Source: Plenodomus lindquistii (Eukaryota > Ascomycota > Dothideomycetes > Pleosporales > Leptosphaeriaceae). From it: a stretch of DNA of 64,000 bases. The translations under genes were made by a program, and so were the position numbers. Position 1 is the stretch's first letter, and each line of letters starts with the position of its first letter. The stretch spans positions 1,488,001 to 1,552,000 of the forward strand of contig JANUWI010000009.1 in the NCBI GenBank assembly GCA_025504975.1, in the 5' to 3' direction. Below the pieces are notes generated by a model that worked only from the letters and a program-made list of their open reading frames with translations, did not search any database and was not told where the DNA came from. Of this stretch, positions 44,775 to 54,744 are shown piece by piece.

Positions 44775-44961
44775 TGTCAGATGCACGGTACTATTGAAAG
44801 TGCACGAATATTGATGAATTTGATGAGGGTTGAGATCATTGATTGTGTCTTCTCCGAGCGTTGCTCAGGAGGCTAGTTTTGTCGCGTCGGCTGCAGGGTG
44901 CGCTAGCGCACCCTGTGCCCCGCTTATCTACTGGCTCTAGAATAACTCCGTCAATCTGACA
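44775..44961 (-). repeat. 3' LTR of the copia element
   Basis: 187 bp, TGTCAGAT...ATCTGACA type ends with imperfect terminal inverted repeats. It contains a perfect 22-bp palindrome centred on GCTAGC at 44894-44915. Confidence 0.96.
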
Positions 44962-44971
44962 CACCCCCTTC
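44962..44971 (-). other. Polypurine tract
   Basis: GAAGGGGGTG on the minus strand directly before the 3' LTR, the expected plus-strand primer site. Confidence 0.8.
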
Positions 44972-45005
44972 AGCCTGGAAGCTATTGCTGGCTGAAACCT
45001 TTCTC

Positions 45006-48000
45006 CTAAGGAGTTATTGAGAGGTGGTCTAGTTGCTGTTGGATTTCCTCAATCGGAGTCTCGTTCGTTGGCGTTGAGAGCGTCTCAGCTTTGATAAGTC
45101 CGAGTTGATGGAGGAACCTTCCCCAGGATCCCTTCGGCAGGGCCTTTGTGAGGCCGTCTGCGATCATTTCTGATGACTGTACGTACGGTACGTTTATCCG
45201 TTGTTGTTGTACTTCCTGCCGTAGCCAGTGGTTGTGGATATCAACGTGTCGGAGCTTGGTTTGGAGCTTTGAGACCTCCGCGGTGAGTAGTCGGATGGTC
45301 TGTTGATTGTCGCATTCAATGATAATAGGTCCTGGCTCAATCTTGACGTGGAGCTCCTGAAGGAGCCTCGAGATAAAGAGAGCTTCCTTGGCGACTTGGG
45401 ACAGAGCGAGGAGTTCGGCTTCGGTGGTCGACGTGGTTACCGTGTCCTGCTTGTTTGCTTTCCAGGCGATAAGCCCGTTGTATAGCTTAATTGCGTAGCC
45501 CTGTGAGCTTTTCCTATCTCGTGTGTTGTCAGCAAAGGAGGCGTCGCTTGCGACTTGAAGGCGTGAGCCACCCCCGAGTTGCAACACGGTTGATTTGGTG
45601 TCCTGAAGATACATCAAGACTCGGTCTGCAGCTTTGTGATGTTCATGGCTGGGATTGGTAAGATGCCTTGCTAGTCGTGACGTAGCAAATGAGATGTCTG
45701 GTCGCGTGGTGACTGCGGCGAAGAGAAGTGATCCAATCTTTCGTTGATATTTGTTGACGTCCGCGTGGCTCGCTAGTCCGTCGCTTGGCAATAGCTCAAT
45801 GGCTGCCATCGGAGTGTCGTGTGCTACTCCTCGATCGTCGATCAGTCGACTGATCTTGTCGCAGTAGGAGGCCTGGGAGAGTTGGATCCGGCGCGAGGCT
45901 CGGTCACGGATTATCTCCATCCCGAGGAACCATTGTAAGTCGTGTCCTCCGGTAATCGTGTACTGCTTCTTCAGCTGCTCCGTTACTCCGGTAGCCTGCT
46001 GATCCTGCCCTGTTGGATAAGCCATGATGATATCATCAACGTAAAAGAAGATAATGATACTGCCCTTAATAAGGCAGCACGGCTCATGTGGTATAGCTTC
46101 AAAGCCGAGCCTCTGCAGGGTTGCTGTGAACTCCTTCTGCCAGAGCAGTGGTGAGATCCTAAGGCCATATAATGCCTTGTTGACTTGTAGGATCGTGCCG
46201 GCCTTCTGATGGCCCTTCGGCATACGCATGTAGACAACTCGGTCCATCGCTGCGTGTACGAACGCGTTCGTAACGTCGAATTGCTTGAGCTCTAGTTCGT
46301 GCTGGGCTGCGATTGCCATCAACATTCTGAACGAGCGGCTAGCTAGTGTGGCTGCGTAGGTGTCTTGAGAGGTAATGTTTCTCTGTTGATCTCCTCGGAC
46401 CACTAGTCGCGCCTTGCATTTGAGGAGGTTGTGGTCTTTATCCAGCTTGTACGTGTAGACCCACATGCAGTCAAGGATCTGTTGTCCCGTTGACTTAGCC
46501 GTTCTGATTGGAACTTCAGTCCATGAACCCATCTGAGCATGGCTCAAAAGATGGTCAAGTTCAGCTTGTTTAAACTCGGCGCCTAGTGGATGATCCTCAA
46601 GCTTGCTTTTGTACGTGGGAGGAGGCGGTAGCTGGCTGCGATGGGGTCTCGAGCCGGTGGCAAGCATCCTTCTCAATCGGGCTTTGTCAATGGCTTCTCC
46701 TCCGGTCGTCCCTATGTTGCCTGCTTGGGTTCCTGCGGTAAACGCTGCTGCCCATGGGATTGTACGGGATGACACCGATTGTTCCTCAGGGTGTGTCCCT
46801 GCCATGAATTGTGCAAGGAGAGCCGCTGGTGGCGGCGTCGGCGGTGGAGATGGGTAATGATCCCTAATCTTCCTACCGTTGTAGTATCCCGGCGGATCTG
46901 CTTCAGGATGTGGCTCTGAGGCCTCTTCAAGAGCATCGTCCTCGTGGAAGGATTCAGTTTCCGGTTCGTGTGCTGGTGAAGGGAGCTCCATGGTCCTCAC
47001 AAGCGTGGCGATTTCTCTTAGTGTGCTGTGCATGAGGTTGTCCATCAGGTCTTCTACCTTCCCATCAAAAGTTGTTTGTTCGTCAAAGGTGACGTCCCTA
47101 GTGCTAATGACCTTGGCCAGGGATGGGATCCATATCCTGTAGATGTTGGTAGATCGATATCCTACTAGGTATCCTACCCAGGCTTTTGGATCAAGGCGTT
47201 GCAAGCGTCCTTTTCCGCGATACGTGTCGTCGGTCATGGCGAACGCTTTGCAGCCGTATGCTCTAAGGTGAGCAAGGTTTGGTTTTCGTATCGACGTGAC
47301 TATGCCGTTGCTAAAGGCCACGCGAGTGAAGAAGATCTCGTATGGAGTCTTCCAGTTGTTTGCGTAGTTAGGCGATCGGTTGGATAGGTAGACGGCGGCT
47401 CGCGTTATCTCCGGCCAGAGCTCCCATGAGAGATTGGCGTCGAGTCGCATTGCGCGCGCTTTCTCCTTGTTTACACCCCCTGAGCGTTCGGCGCCTCCGT
47501 TCTGTGCTTGTGTATCCGGGGCCGAGGGCTCAATAACAATGCCTTGCGATGAAAGGTAGCGCTGTACCTCTGGCTTGACCGTTGTGATTTCGTTGTCCGC
47601 TTCGATGATCTTTACGGTGATGTTGAAATGGTTCTTGAGAAATAGAATGAAGTTAGAGAATGCTTTGATGATGGACTTTGCGGTCCTGTTGTCGGTGAAG
47701 TAATAGTCCCATTGCATTCCTGAGTATCTGTCGGTGATGAGCATCTGGCTCCTTTCTTTGGTGATGCTTTGGTGTTCGTATGAATGGAAATCGATGGCCA
47801 GTCTCTCTCCTGGTCCTTCGTAATCTGTATTTCGTGGGGCCCGTCTGATTTGACGCCGGGCCTTGGCTCGTCCACAGGAGTTGCACTCTACTGTAGTAAT
47901 GCCTTTCACTCGCACCCCCTCAGCTTGCTGCATGAGGTGCTCCACGGTTGCTGGACCGGGATGCCCAAGTCTCTTGTGCCATACGAGTGCTGGGGCTATC

Positions 48001-48530
48001 TGAGCTCGTCTCGGTGTACGCGACGTTGCTTTGTGTGTGTGGTAAGCCGCAGGTGCCAATGTGTGGTGCTCGATTACCCATTGGCCGTACAGCTCCTGCA
48101 GGCTTCCAATGATTGTGCTGTCCGACGCTCGTAGCGTTGTTGGATCGGTTCTGGTGTCCCACCATATTCCTTGTTGTCGGAGTAATCGGAAGGATACAAG
48201 ATTACAGAGGAAGTCAGGACAGACGGCTACGTCATGGAGCGTTATTATCGTCGTTCGCTGATCGTGCCTGAGGGGCAGCCGGATGGAGCCGTACCCCCTG
48301 ATCCAGACTTGTGTGTTACCGGCCCATATATAGTCTGAGGGTCCGGGTGCGCGATAGTCATATATGCGTTGGGGATCGTTCGTAATATGGCATGTCGTGC
48401 CTGAATCCAGAATGTATGAATTTCGGAGCGGATAATCACTTGTTGTGGCAGCGAAGCCTGCCTCTGTATTGGACGTTGCCAGGAACCGATCCTCGGAACC
48501 TCCAACTTGCGTGATTTGACGACCATATAG
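45006..48530 (-). CDS. pol: Copia pol polyprotein (protease, integrase, reverse transcriptase, RNase H), in frame after the gag stop
   Basis: 1174 codons in the same frame as gag, starting right after its TGA; the first ATG-like start lies far inside, so expression by readthrough is the simplest reading. Protease: LDSGTTCHIT (active Asp). Integrase: HKRLGHPG and CNSCGRAK zinc region, then DDE residues in AIDFHSYEH, EADNE and GGAERSGGVNKEKAR. Reverse transcriptase: KCKARLVVRGDQQ, DVTNAFVHA and the FYVDDII box. RNase H: ASDASFADN, STTEAELLALS, and HVDIHNHWLRQEV/ADGLTKALP at the end. All catalytic motifs are intact and no frameshift is seen. Confidence 0.95.
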   Translation of the reverse strand, partial: LYGRQITQVGGSEDRFLATSNTEAGFAATTSDYPLRNSYILDSGTTCHITNDPQRIYDYRAPGPSDYIWAGNTQVWIRGYGSIRLPLRHDQRTTIITLHDVAVCPDFLCNLVSFRLLRQQGIWWDTRTDPTTLRASDSTIIGSLQELYGQWVIEHHTLAPAAYHTHKATSRTPRRAQIAPALVWHKRLGHPGPATVEHLMQQAEGVRVKGITTVECNSCGRAKARRQIRRAPRNTDYEGPGERLAIDFHSYEHQSITKERSQMLITDRYSGMQWDYYFTDNRTAKSIIKAFSNFILFLKNHFNITVKIIEADNEITTVKPEVQRYLSSQGIVIEPSAPDTQAQNGGAERSGGVNKEKARAMRLDANLSWELWPEITRAAVYLSNRSPNYANNWKTPYEIFFTRVAFSNGIVTSIRKPNLAHLRAYGCKAFAMTDDTYRGKGRLQRLDPKAWVGYLVGYRSTNIYRIWIPSLAKVISTRDVTFDEQTTFDGKVEDLMDNLMHSTLREIATLVRTMELPSPAHEPETESFHEDDALEEASEPHPEADPPGYYNGRKIRDHYPSPPPTPPPAALLAQFMAGTHPEEQSVSSRTIPWAAAFTAGTQAGNIGTTGGEAIDKARLRRMLATGSRPHRSQLPPPPTYKSKLEDHPLGAEFKQAELDHLLSHAQMGSWTEVPIRTAKSTGQQILDCMWVYTYKLDKDHNLLKCKARLVVRGDQQRNITSQDTYAATLASRSFRMLMAIAAQHELELKQFDVTNAFVHAAMDRVVYMRMPKGHQKAGTILQVNKALYGLRISPLLWQKEFTATLQRLGFEAIPHEPCCLIKGSIIIFFYVDDIIMAYPTGQDQQATGVTEQLKKQYTITGGHDLQWFLGMEIIRDRASRRIQLSQASYCDKISRLIDDRGVAHDTPMAAIELLPSDGLASHADVNKYQRKIGSLLFAAVTTRPDISFATSRLARHLTNPSHEHHKAADRVLMYLQDTKSTVLQLGGGSRLQVASDASFADNTRDRKSSQGYAIKLYNGLIAWKANKQDTVTTSTTEAELLALSQVAKEALFISRLLQELHVKIEPGPIIIECDNQQTIRLLTAEVSKLQTKLRHVDIHNHWLRQEVQQQRINVPYVQSSEMIADGLTKALPKGSWGRFLHQLGLIKAETLSTPTNETPIEEIQQQLDHLSITP

Positions 48531-48533
48531 TCA
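48528..48533 (-). promoter_or_regulatory. Candidate translational readthrough signal UGA CUA
   Basis: The gag stop codon TGA (48531-48533) is immediately followed by CTA (48528-48530), the classical leaky-stop hexanucleotide known from viruses and from fungal peroxisomal isoforms. Pol continues in frame. Confidence 0.7.
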
Positions 48534-49721
48534 TTCTATTTCCGGAGTTGGGGTATGGGACTGCTTGATAGTTGGCGTCCTTGTGCGGGGTCGGCTCTGT
48601 GAGCGGATTAGCCCTTGTAGTTCTGGGTCTGGTTCCTTCTTGAATTTGACGAGCTCCTTTACGGACTCGTTTGGTTTCCACCAGCCGGGTGCTTTCTCCT
48701 CATGTAGGTAGTAGCAGTCCTTCAAGGCATGGCGTTGTCCACATGCTAAGCATTTTGTGGAGGAGTATGAGCCTTCTGGAGGTCTCTCGGCTTGTCGCTT
48801 TCGATCGTTGCCGCGTTGATTACGGGGTCTTCCCCGGCGAGATGGCGCGCTGTTCACAGTAGAGGCGTCCCTTGTACTGTCCTGATGGGCTTCGCCCTCA
48901 GCGGTGTCATGTGAAGCCTCGTCATGAGCTGCAATGAAACTTGCTTTGCTCTTCCCTGTTTTCAGGGGATGGTTATTCATCATGTACTCCCGATAGCGTT
49001 TCATCATCTCTTTGCGGTTCATTCCGGGTTGGTATCGTCCAGAGTCCTGGAAGGTGGTTGCCCACACATTTGCCACCTTGTTAACCGATGTGAGGAAATC
49101 TTTTGTTACTGCATTGATCTGCAGTACTTCCGGTACGTTGTATGCCTCTGCTTCAGTTGCGGCTTGGTCGTATTCTGCGAGCCAGCTATCCCAGTGCGCG
49201 GAGGTTCTCATTGGCTTCAATGCCTGAAGGTATCGTTCGCGGGCTCGCTCTTGTTCACGTTGTTCGTCAATCCCAATCGTCGCTTCGAGGCTTATGAGCC
49301 ATTTTCGGAGGGATTGGTCGGGTAGGCAACAGGTTCGGAGCAGATGCGGTGTTACTGTTGATTGGATGAACGCTACGATGTGCTGAAGGCTGGATTGCTC
49401 TTTCTCGTAGTCATGTCGGTCGTTCTTGTATTGTTCGAGGAGGATTTTGTGATACTCGAGGTCATCCCGGAAAGCCTTCTGGCCTGCTGTGGAGAGATCG
49501 GTGATCCTTCTTGGGCTTGTGTTACTTGCATTGGCTGGCGCGTAATCAGCAATCACCGGGGCTCTTTCTGCTACCGGTTTAACTGTTGGCCGGGTAGTAG
49601 ACTTAGGATTGATCTTGTCCCAGATGTTATGTGCGATGCAGCGCGCTTTGAGCCGCGTCATCCATGTTGTGTAGTCTGTGTGATCCCGTAGGATAACTGT
49701 TGGATCACGCATTGTCGTCAT
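48531..49721 (-). CDS. gag: Copia gag (capsid/nucleocapsid)
   Basis: 396 residues. The N-terminal half follows the copia gag pattern (DHTDYTTWMTRLKARCIAHNIWDKI). A zinc knuckle near the C-terminus reads CLACGQRHALKDC, spacing C-x2-C-x3-H-x4-C. The sequence between is charged and Ser/Arg-rich (APSRRGRPRNQRGNDRKRQ), suited to RNA binding. Ends in TPTPEIE followed by TGA-CTA and the in-frame pol. Packages the element RNA into virus-like particles. Confidence 0.93.
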   Translation of the reverse strand: MTTMRDPTVILRDHTDYTTWMTRLKARCIAHNIWDKINPKSTTRPTVKPVAERAPVIADYAPANASNTSPRRITDLSTAGQKAFRDDLEYHKILLEQYKNDRHDYEKEQSSLQHIVAFIQSTVTPHLLRTCCLPDQSLRKWLISLEATIGIDEQREQERARERYLQALKPMRTSAHWDSWLAEYDQAATEAEAYNVPEVLQINAVTKDFLTSVNKVANVWATTFQDSGRYQPGMNRKEMMKRYREYMMNNHPLKTGKSKASFIAAHDEASHDTAEGEAHQDSTRDASTVNSAPSRRGRPRNQRGNDRKRQAERPPEGSYSSTKCLACGQRHALKDCYYLHEEKAPGWWKPNESVKELVKFKKEPDPELQGLIRSQSRPRTRTPTIKQSHTPTPEIE

Positions 49722-49762
49722 GTTGGATAGACGTGTTGGGGTGGCCTGAGCGGTAGTCGGCA

Positions 49763-49776
49763 GTGAGACTCTTAAT
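49763..49776 (-). other. Primer-binding site matching the tRNA-Lys(CUU) anticodon arm
   Basis: Directly abuts the 5' LTR. The plus strand reads GTGAGACTCTTAAT, matching the anticodon arm of tRNA-Lys(CUU) (anticodon CTT, then AAT) up to about position 39. The element RNA could therefore pair with a 5' half-tRNA, as in Drosophila copia, rather than with a tRNA 3' end. Confidence 0.65.
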
Positions 49777-49963
49777 TGTCAGATGCACGGTACTATTGAA
49801 AGTGCACGAATATTGATGAATTTGATGAGGGTTGAGATCATTGATTGTGTCTTCTCCGAGCGTTGCTCAGGAGGCTAGTTTTGTCGCGTCGGCTACAGGG
49901 TGCGCTAGCGCACCCTGTGCCCCGCTTATCTACTGGCTCTAGAATAACTCCGTCAATCTGACA
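49777..49963 (-). repeat. 5' LTR of the copia element
   Basis: 187 bp, identical to the other LTR except at 49895. Contains the same perfect 22-bp palindrome at 49896-49917. Followed by the right target duplication ACATG. Confidence 0.96.
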
Positions 49964-50054
49964 ACATGTAATTAGCTAGTAGTTACAAACGATATTATTA
50001 AAGAGACGCTTTCTATTAGAGCTAATTATTAGCTAATTAGAAAACTACTCTATA

Positions 50055-53000
50055 TAACGTACCTTATAGTTAAGTTAGACACTTTACTAAAATTCTACTA
50101 AACTTTATATACCTACGTAATACCTCTATAATAATAGTAGATAAGCCTCTCTAATAAACGTTAGATATAGACTACTATATTAGCTTTTAAATAAAACGTA
50201 ACACTTTTTTTATAACGCGCTATAGCTGCCTATAAAGCTTTTTATACTATACTAAATAATTAACGTGCTAGAAAGCCTTTATAAAAGGATTATATACCTA
50301 ATTAAAAAAAATTAAATAAAATTAAAAAAAAGGTAATTATTTAGTATATATTTAAACTATTTTTATAAAAGTTTTTTTTAAAGCTTATAATTATAGTAGA
50401 TATAGCTAGTTTTTTATATAATAAGTATAATCTAGACTATATTAGTATAAACTAGCCTAGTACGTTTATAAAATACTATTTTAAATTTAAAGTAAAGTTT
50501 AATTATAACTATAACTATAAAAAAGCTTTTTATAAAAACTCTAGAGTTATTTAAATCTAGTTTTAGTTAGTAGCTAATATAAAAAAAAATTATAGTATCT
50601 AAAATAAAAATATATATAACTTTAATAAAATAAGCTTTATAATAGACTAGATATTAATAAGCGTAGTTATTATAGCTTTAGAGTATTAGAAATAACTAAA
50701 ATTAGTTTAATAAAGTAACTAAAAGTAGATAATAGTTATAACGTACCTTATAGACAAGTAGTTTATATAGATAAGTAGTCTACCTTTACTAAAACTCTAC
50801 TAAAACTATACTCTATTCTAGTTTAAAGTAGTATAATATAGCGCTATATAGCGTAAAACTAGCCTAAATACTATTCTATAACTACTTCTACTTTACTTTT
50901 ACACGTTTATAAGTTATACTCTATTTTATAGTACTATATATAGTGTTATACCTACTTATAGCTTTTACTAGCCTACCTTTTTTTTTTACCTTTTTTCTAT
51001 TACTACGCGCTCTAAACTCCTTTAGAGTAGTTAAGCGTAGGCCCTTTTTAGCTATAAAGTTACTTTTATACTAAACTTACTTCCTTTTATATAATTTATA
51101 ACACGTAGCAGCTTTATTAGTAGCCTAAAACTTAGTAATCTTTTTTTACGCTAATACTAGCTTATGCATAATAATTATAGCCCCTTTTAATACTTTTTTA
51201 AAAGCTTTAATTATAGAAATTAGTAAGCTATCTATATACCTCTAAATTTTTACTTTTATAAGTATTAATTATAACTTTAGTTTAAAAGTATTACTTAGAG
51301 TTTATAACTACTAGAGCTTATTATTAATAAAGAGTAGTAATAAAGTATATAACTAGACTTTAAAATATAATATAACTAACTCTAGCTTATATAGAACTAG
51401 TCTAGCGCTTTAAAACCTTTTTTAGATATTACTAGAAGTTATTATAGCTTTATAAACGCGTATAAAGTAAAGTAGGAATTTAAACTTTATAATATATATA
51501 ATATAATTACGTATAAGCTTTTTAGCTTAGTAGCTATACGCCTACTTTAAAAAAGTAAAATAACCTATATTAAATAGCTAGAGGAGGTATAATAAGTAAA
51601 AAGGCATATATATAGTAATAATCTTCTTCTTTCTATAGTATTACTAGAATTTAAGTAAGTTATAGCTTTTATAGCTATTAATAATAAATAGCTAGTACCT
51701 TTTAATAGTACGCGTTTTAGTATAGGTATTAAAGTGCTCTAGCTACTAATATCTAAACTTATTAGTTATCTAGCTATTTTTAAAAACTATAATAATTTAA
51801 TTTTTAGGTAGACTATTCTTTTTATACTAGGCTAAAAAGTAGTAGTAGCCTTTAAAGATAATAAAAAGTAAAATAGCCTATTCTATTATATTAATCTTCT
51901 AGATAACTATTATCTACTTCTAGTTACTCTACTAGACTACCTTTAGTTATCTTTAATACTCTAAAGCTATAATAACTACTTCTATTAATATCTAGCCTAT
52001 TATAAAGCCTGTTTTATTAAAGTTATATATATCTTTATTCTAGATACTATACTTCTCTTTTATATTAGCTACTAGCTTAAACTAGGCTTTAATAACTTTT
52101 AAATTTTTATATAAAGCTTTTTTATAGTTATACTTATAATTAAACTTTACTTTAAATTTAAAGTAGTGCTTAATAAACGTACTAGGCTAGTTTATACTAA
52201 TATAGTCTAGATTATACTTATTATATAATAAATTAGCTATATCTACTATAACTATAAGCTTTAAAAGAAATTTTTACGTATATAGTTTAAGTATATACTA
52301 AATAATTACCTCCTTTTTATTTTTATCTAGTTTTTTTAAATTAGGCGTATAATCTCTACGTAGAGGTTAACTAGCGTGTTTTTAATATAAAGTAGTATAG
52401 AAAATATTATAAATAGCTATAGCGCGTTATAAAAAGAGATTTATATTTTATTTTAAAGCCTATAGTACAAGCTATATCTAAGCTTTATTAAAGGGTTCTA
52501 TCTAGTATTATTAGTAGAATATTACGTAGGTGTGTATAGTTTTAGTAAGGTTTTAGTAGAGGTAGACTACTTATCTATATAAACTACTTATCTATAAAGT
52601 ATATTATAGAGTATTAATATAATAGAATAAACTATTCTATCTTTTATTATTTTTAAAGGTAGTTACTATCTTTTAGTTTAGTATAAAGAATATAGTTTAT
52701 TCTAGAACTAGATTATTATAGTTTCTAATAATAGCTAGATAACTAATAAACTTAAATTTTAGTAGTTAGAATACTTTAATACCTATACTAAAACGCGTAC
52801 TATTAGAAAGTACTAGCTATTTATTATTAATAGCTATAAAAGCTATAACTTACTTAAATTCTAGTAATACTATAAAAAAAAGAAAATTATTACTATAAAT
52901 ATACTTTTTTACTTATTATACTTCTTTTAGCTACTTAATATAGATTATTTTATATTTTTAAAGTAAATATATAGTAATTAAGCTAAAAAGCTTATATATA

Positions 53001-53767
53001 ACTAGATTATATATATTATAAAATTAAAATTTCTATTTTACTTTATACACGCCTATAAAACTATAATAACTTCTAGTAATATTTAAAAAAAGTTTTAAAG
53101 TACTAGACTAGTTCTATATAAACTAGAGTTAGTTATATTATACTTTAAAGTCTAGTTACGCACTCTATTACTACTTTCTATTAATAATAAACTTTAGTAG
53201 TTATAAACTTTAAATAATACCTTTAAACTAGAGTTATAATTAATATTTATAAAAGTAAAAATTTAAAAGTATATAAATAGTTTACTAACTTCTATAGTTA
53301 TAGCCTTTAATAAAGTATTAAAAAGAGCTATAATTATTATATATAAGCTAGTATTAGTATAAAAAGAAATTACTAGGCTTTAAACTACTTATAAAGCTAC
53401 TATATATTATAAATTATATAAAAAGAAGTAAATTTAGTATAAAAGTAACTTTATAGCTAAAAAGAACCTATATTTAACTACTTTAAAAGAGTTTAAAACA
53501 CGTAGTAATAAAAAGAAAGTAAAAAAAAAGTAAGCTAATAAAGGCTATTAATAGGTATAATACTATATATAGTACTATAATATATAGTATATTTTATAAA
53601 TATATAAAAATAAAATAGAAGTAGTTATAAAATAGTATTTACACTAGTTTTATACTATATAGTACTATATAATACTACTTTAAACTAGAATAAAGTATAG
53701 TTTTTATAAAGTTTTAGTATAAATAGTTTATTTAATTATATAATTTACTTATTTATAAAGTATATTA
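50055..53767 (+). mobile_element. RIP-degraded Fot1/pogo-like DNA transposon A, split by element B
   Basis: Left end TAACGTACCTTATAG at 50055 and a mutated inverted counterpart ending near 53767 (AAAGTATATTA). The 5' half (to about 50738) includes a decayed version of the NFDETGFMMG region; the 3' half (from about 52607) reads, through many stops, like the pogo/Fot1 DDE transposase from the FIIF...W-Y region through the SSHLLQPLD block and beyond. Removing the 1868-bp insertion leaves about 1.84 kb, the size of Fot1-type elements. Completely non-functional. Confidence 0.75.
50739..52606 (-). mobile_element. Fot1/pogo-like DNA transposon B, nested inside A in inverse orientation
   Basis: 1868 bp. 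Left end TAACGTACCTTATAGACAAGTAG (50739) and right end complementary to it except for RIP-type changes (ending 52606), flanked on both sides by TA, the pogo/Tc1 target duplication. The interior, read on the minus strand, is the same decayed transposase as element A, so A and B form long imperfect inverted repeats (for example 51640-51910 against 52615-52880). B keeps a few more CA/TG words than A, consistent with later arrival. Confidence 0.78.
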
Positions 53768-53779
53768 GCTATAAAGTTA

Positions 53780-54420
53780 AAAGTCTAATTTACTACTATA
53801 TTAAATATATTACTAAACTTAAGTTTCTACTAGTATTTATAATAGTATATAATTAATTATTTATTTTAACTAATATCTATTTAGCTTTTTAAAGTATAGG
53901 CTTTATATCTTTCTAGCTAGATATTATTCTATTAAAGCTTAATATATAGCTATATACGCTTATTCTAGCTACTTTATTAAAAGTACTCTAGAAAGTGTAT
54001 ATACTAAGTAATATATATAAGTTTAAAGCTTAATTAATATTAAAATATAATTATATTTAGTAGTATAAAAGCTTATTACCTACTTCTATTATTAAAGTAA
54101 TTAATTAGTTTAAATAAAGCGCTAAAGTTATAATACTTTTAGCTAAGCTAATTTATAATTAAATTACTAGCTATAAAAAAGCTAATAAAGTAGTATTAGT
54201 ATATAAATAGTATAAAAAAAAGCGTATATAGTAGCGTAGAGTTTTAATTAAAAAAGCTAGAGAGGATTAACTTATTTAATATAAAGCTAACTAGTAAATT
54301 ACTTATAGGTAGCGTTAAAAATAAGTAATTAGGTATAAGCTACTAGGCTCTAGCGCGCTATATAAAGTATAGAGAGACTTAGTATTATTTATATATATAT
54401 AAAAAAGATTCTATAGATAC
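53780..54420 (+). mobile_element. Remnant of a third pogo-type transposase (C-terminal part)
   Basis: Through stops, the plus strand shows the C-terminal pattern of fungal pogo/Fot1 transposases: a KGAKVI...-like region near 54120 followed by a decayed ...KANKVV...KKKR segment and a basic helix-rich end. The N-terminal half is absent. Ends are not defined. Confidence 0.5.
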
Positions 54421-54744
54421 TATTTAATCTACTATATTAATATCTATATACTATTTTATTAGGTAGTAGAGATATACGTGTATAGAGGTGTATAAAGTTA
54501 GTAGAGTACGTTACTTACTTATACGCGTTACTCGCTTATAATACACGTTAGTAGTATTTAAAACATGTGCTTTAAAACTTAAGCGTACTATAAATTGCAT
54601 TCTGTCCTAACGCCGCATAATCTATAAAGACCTAGAAACAGTTTTACTGTTGCCATCCGTATATCTTCTAATACACAGATAATTACTTTAATTACTAGTG
54701 GTAAGTGTTACAACATTATATTAAGCCTCTCATCTGTGCTCCAG

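Larger units (their letters stand above)
44775..49963 (-). mobile_element. Complete Ty1/copia LTR retrotransposon, 5189 bp
   Basis: Two 187-bp LTRs (44775-44961 and 49777-49963), each starting TG and ending CA, are flanked by a 5-bp target duplication ACATG (44770-44774 and 49964-49968). The coding strand is minus: primer-binding site next to the right LTR, gag, then pol in the copia order protease-integrase-reverse transcriptase-RNase H, then a polypurine tract next to the left LTR. No internal stop apart from the single TGA between gag and pol, so the element looks competent. The LTRs differ at one base (44893 G versus 49895 A), which on the other strand is a CpA-to-TpA change. Recent insertion into RIP-damaged DNA; the element itself has normal base composition. 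Confidence 0.97.
49964..54560. repeat. RIP-saturated AT-rich block 1
   Basis: About 4.6 kb in which CA and TG dinucleotides have almost vanished and TA dominates, while remaining G and C occur mainly as AG, CT, GC, CG or AC/GT words. No open frame survives. This is the signature of repeat-induced point mutation (CpA to TpA) driven near completion. Recognisable contents are given as separate entries. Confidence 0.92.

Noticed and set aside
48060..48530. Frameshift between gag and pol
   Set aside because: Tracing the codons shows the protease region is continuous and in the same frame as gag; the short frames here are shadows.
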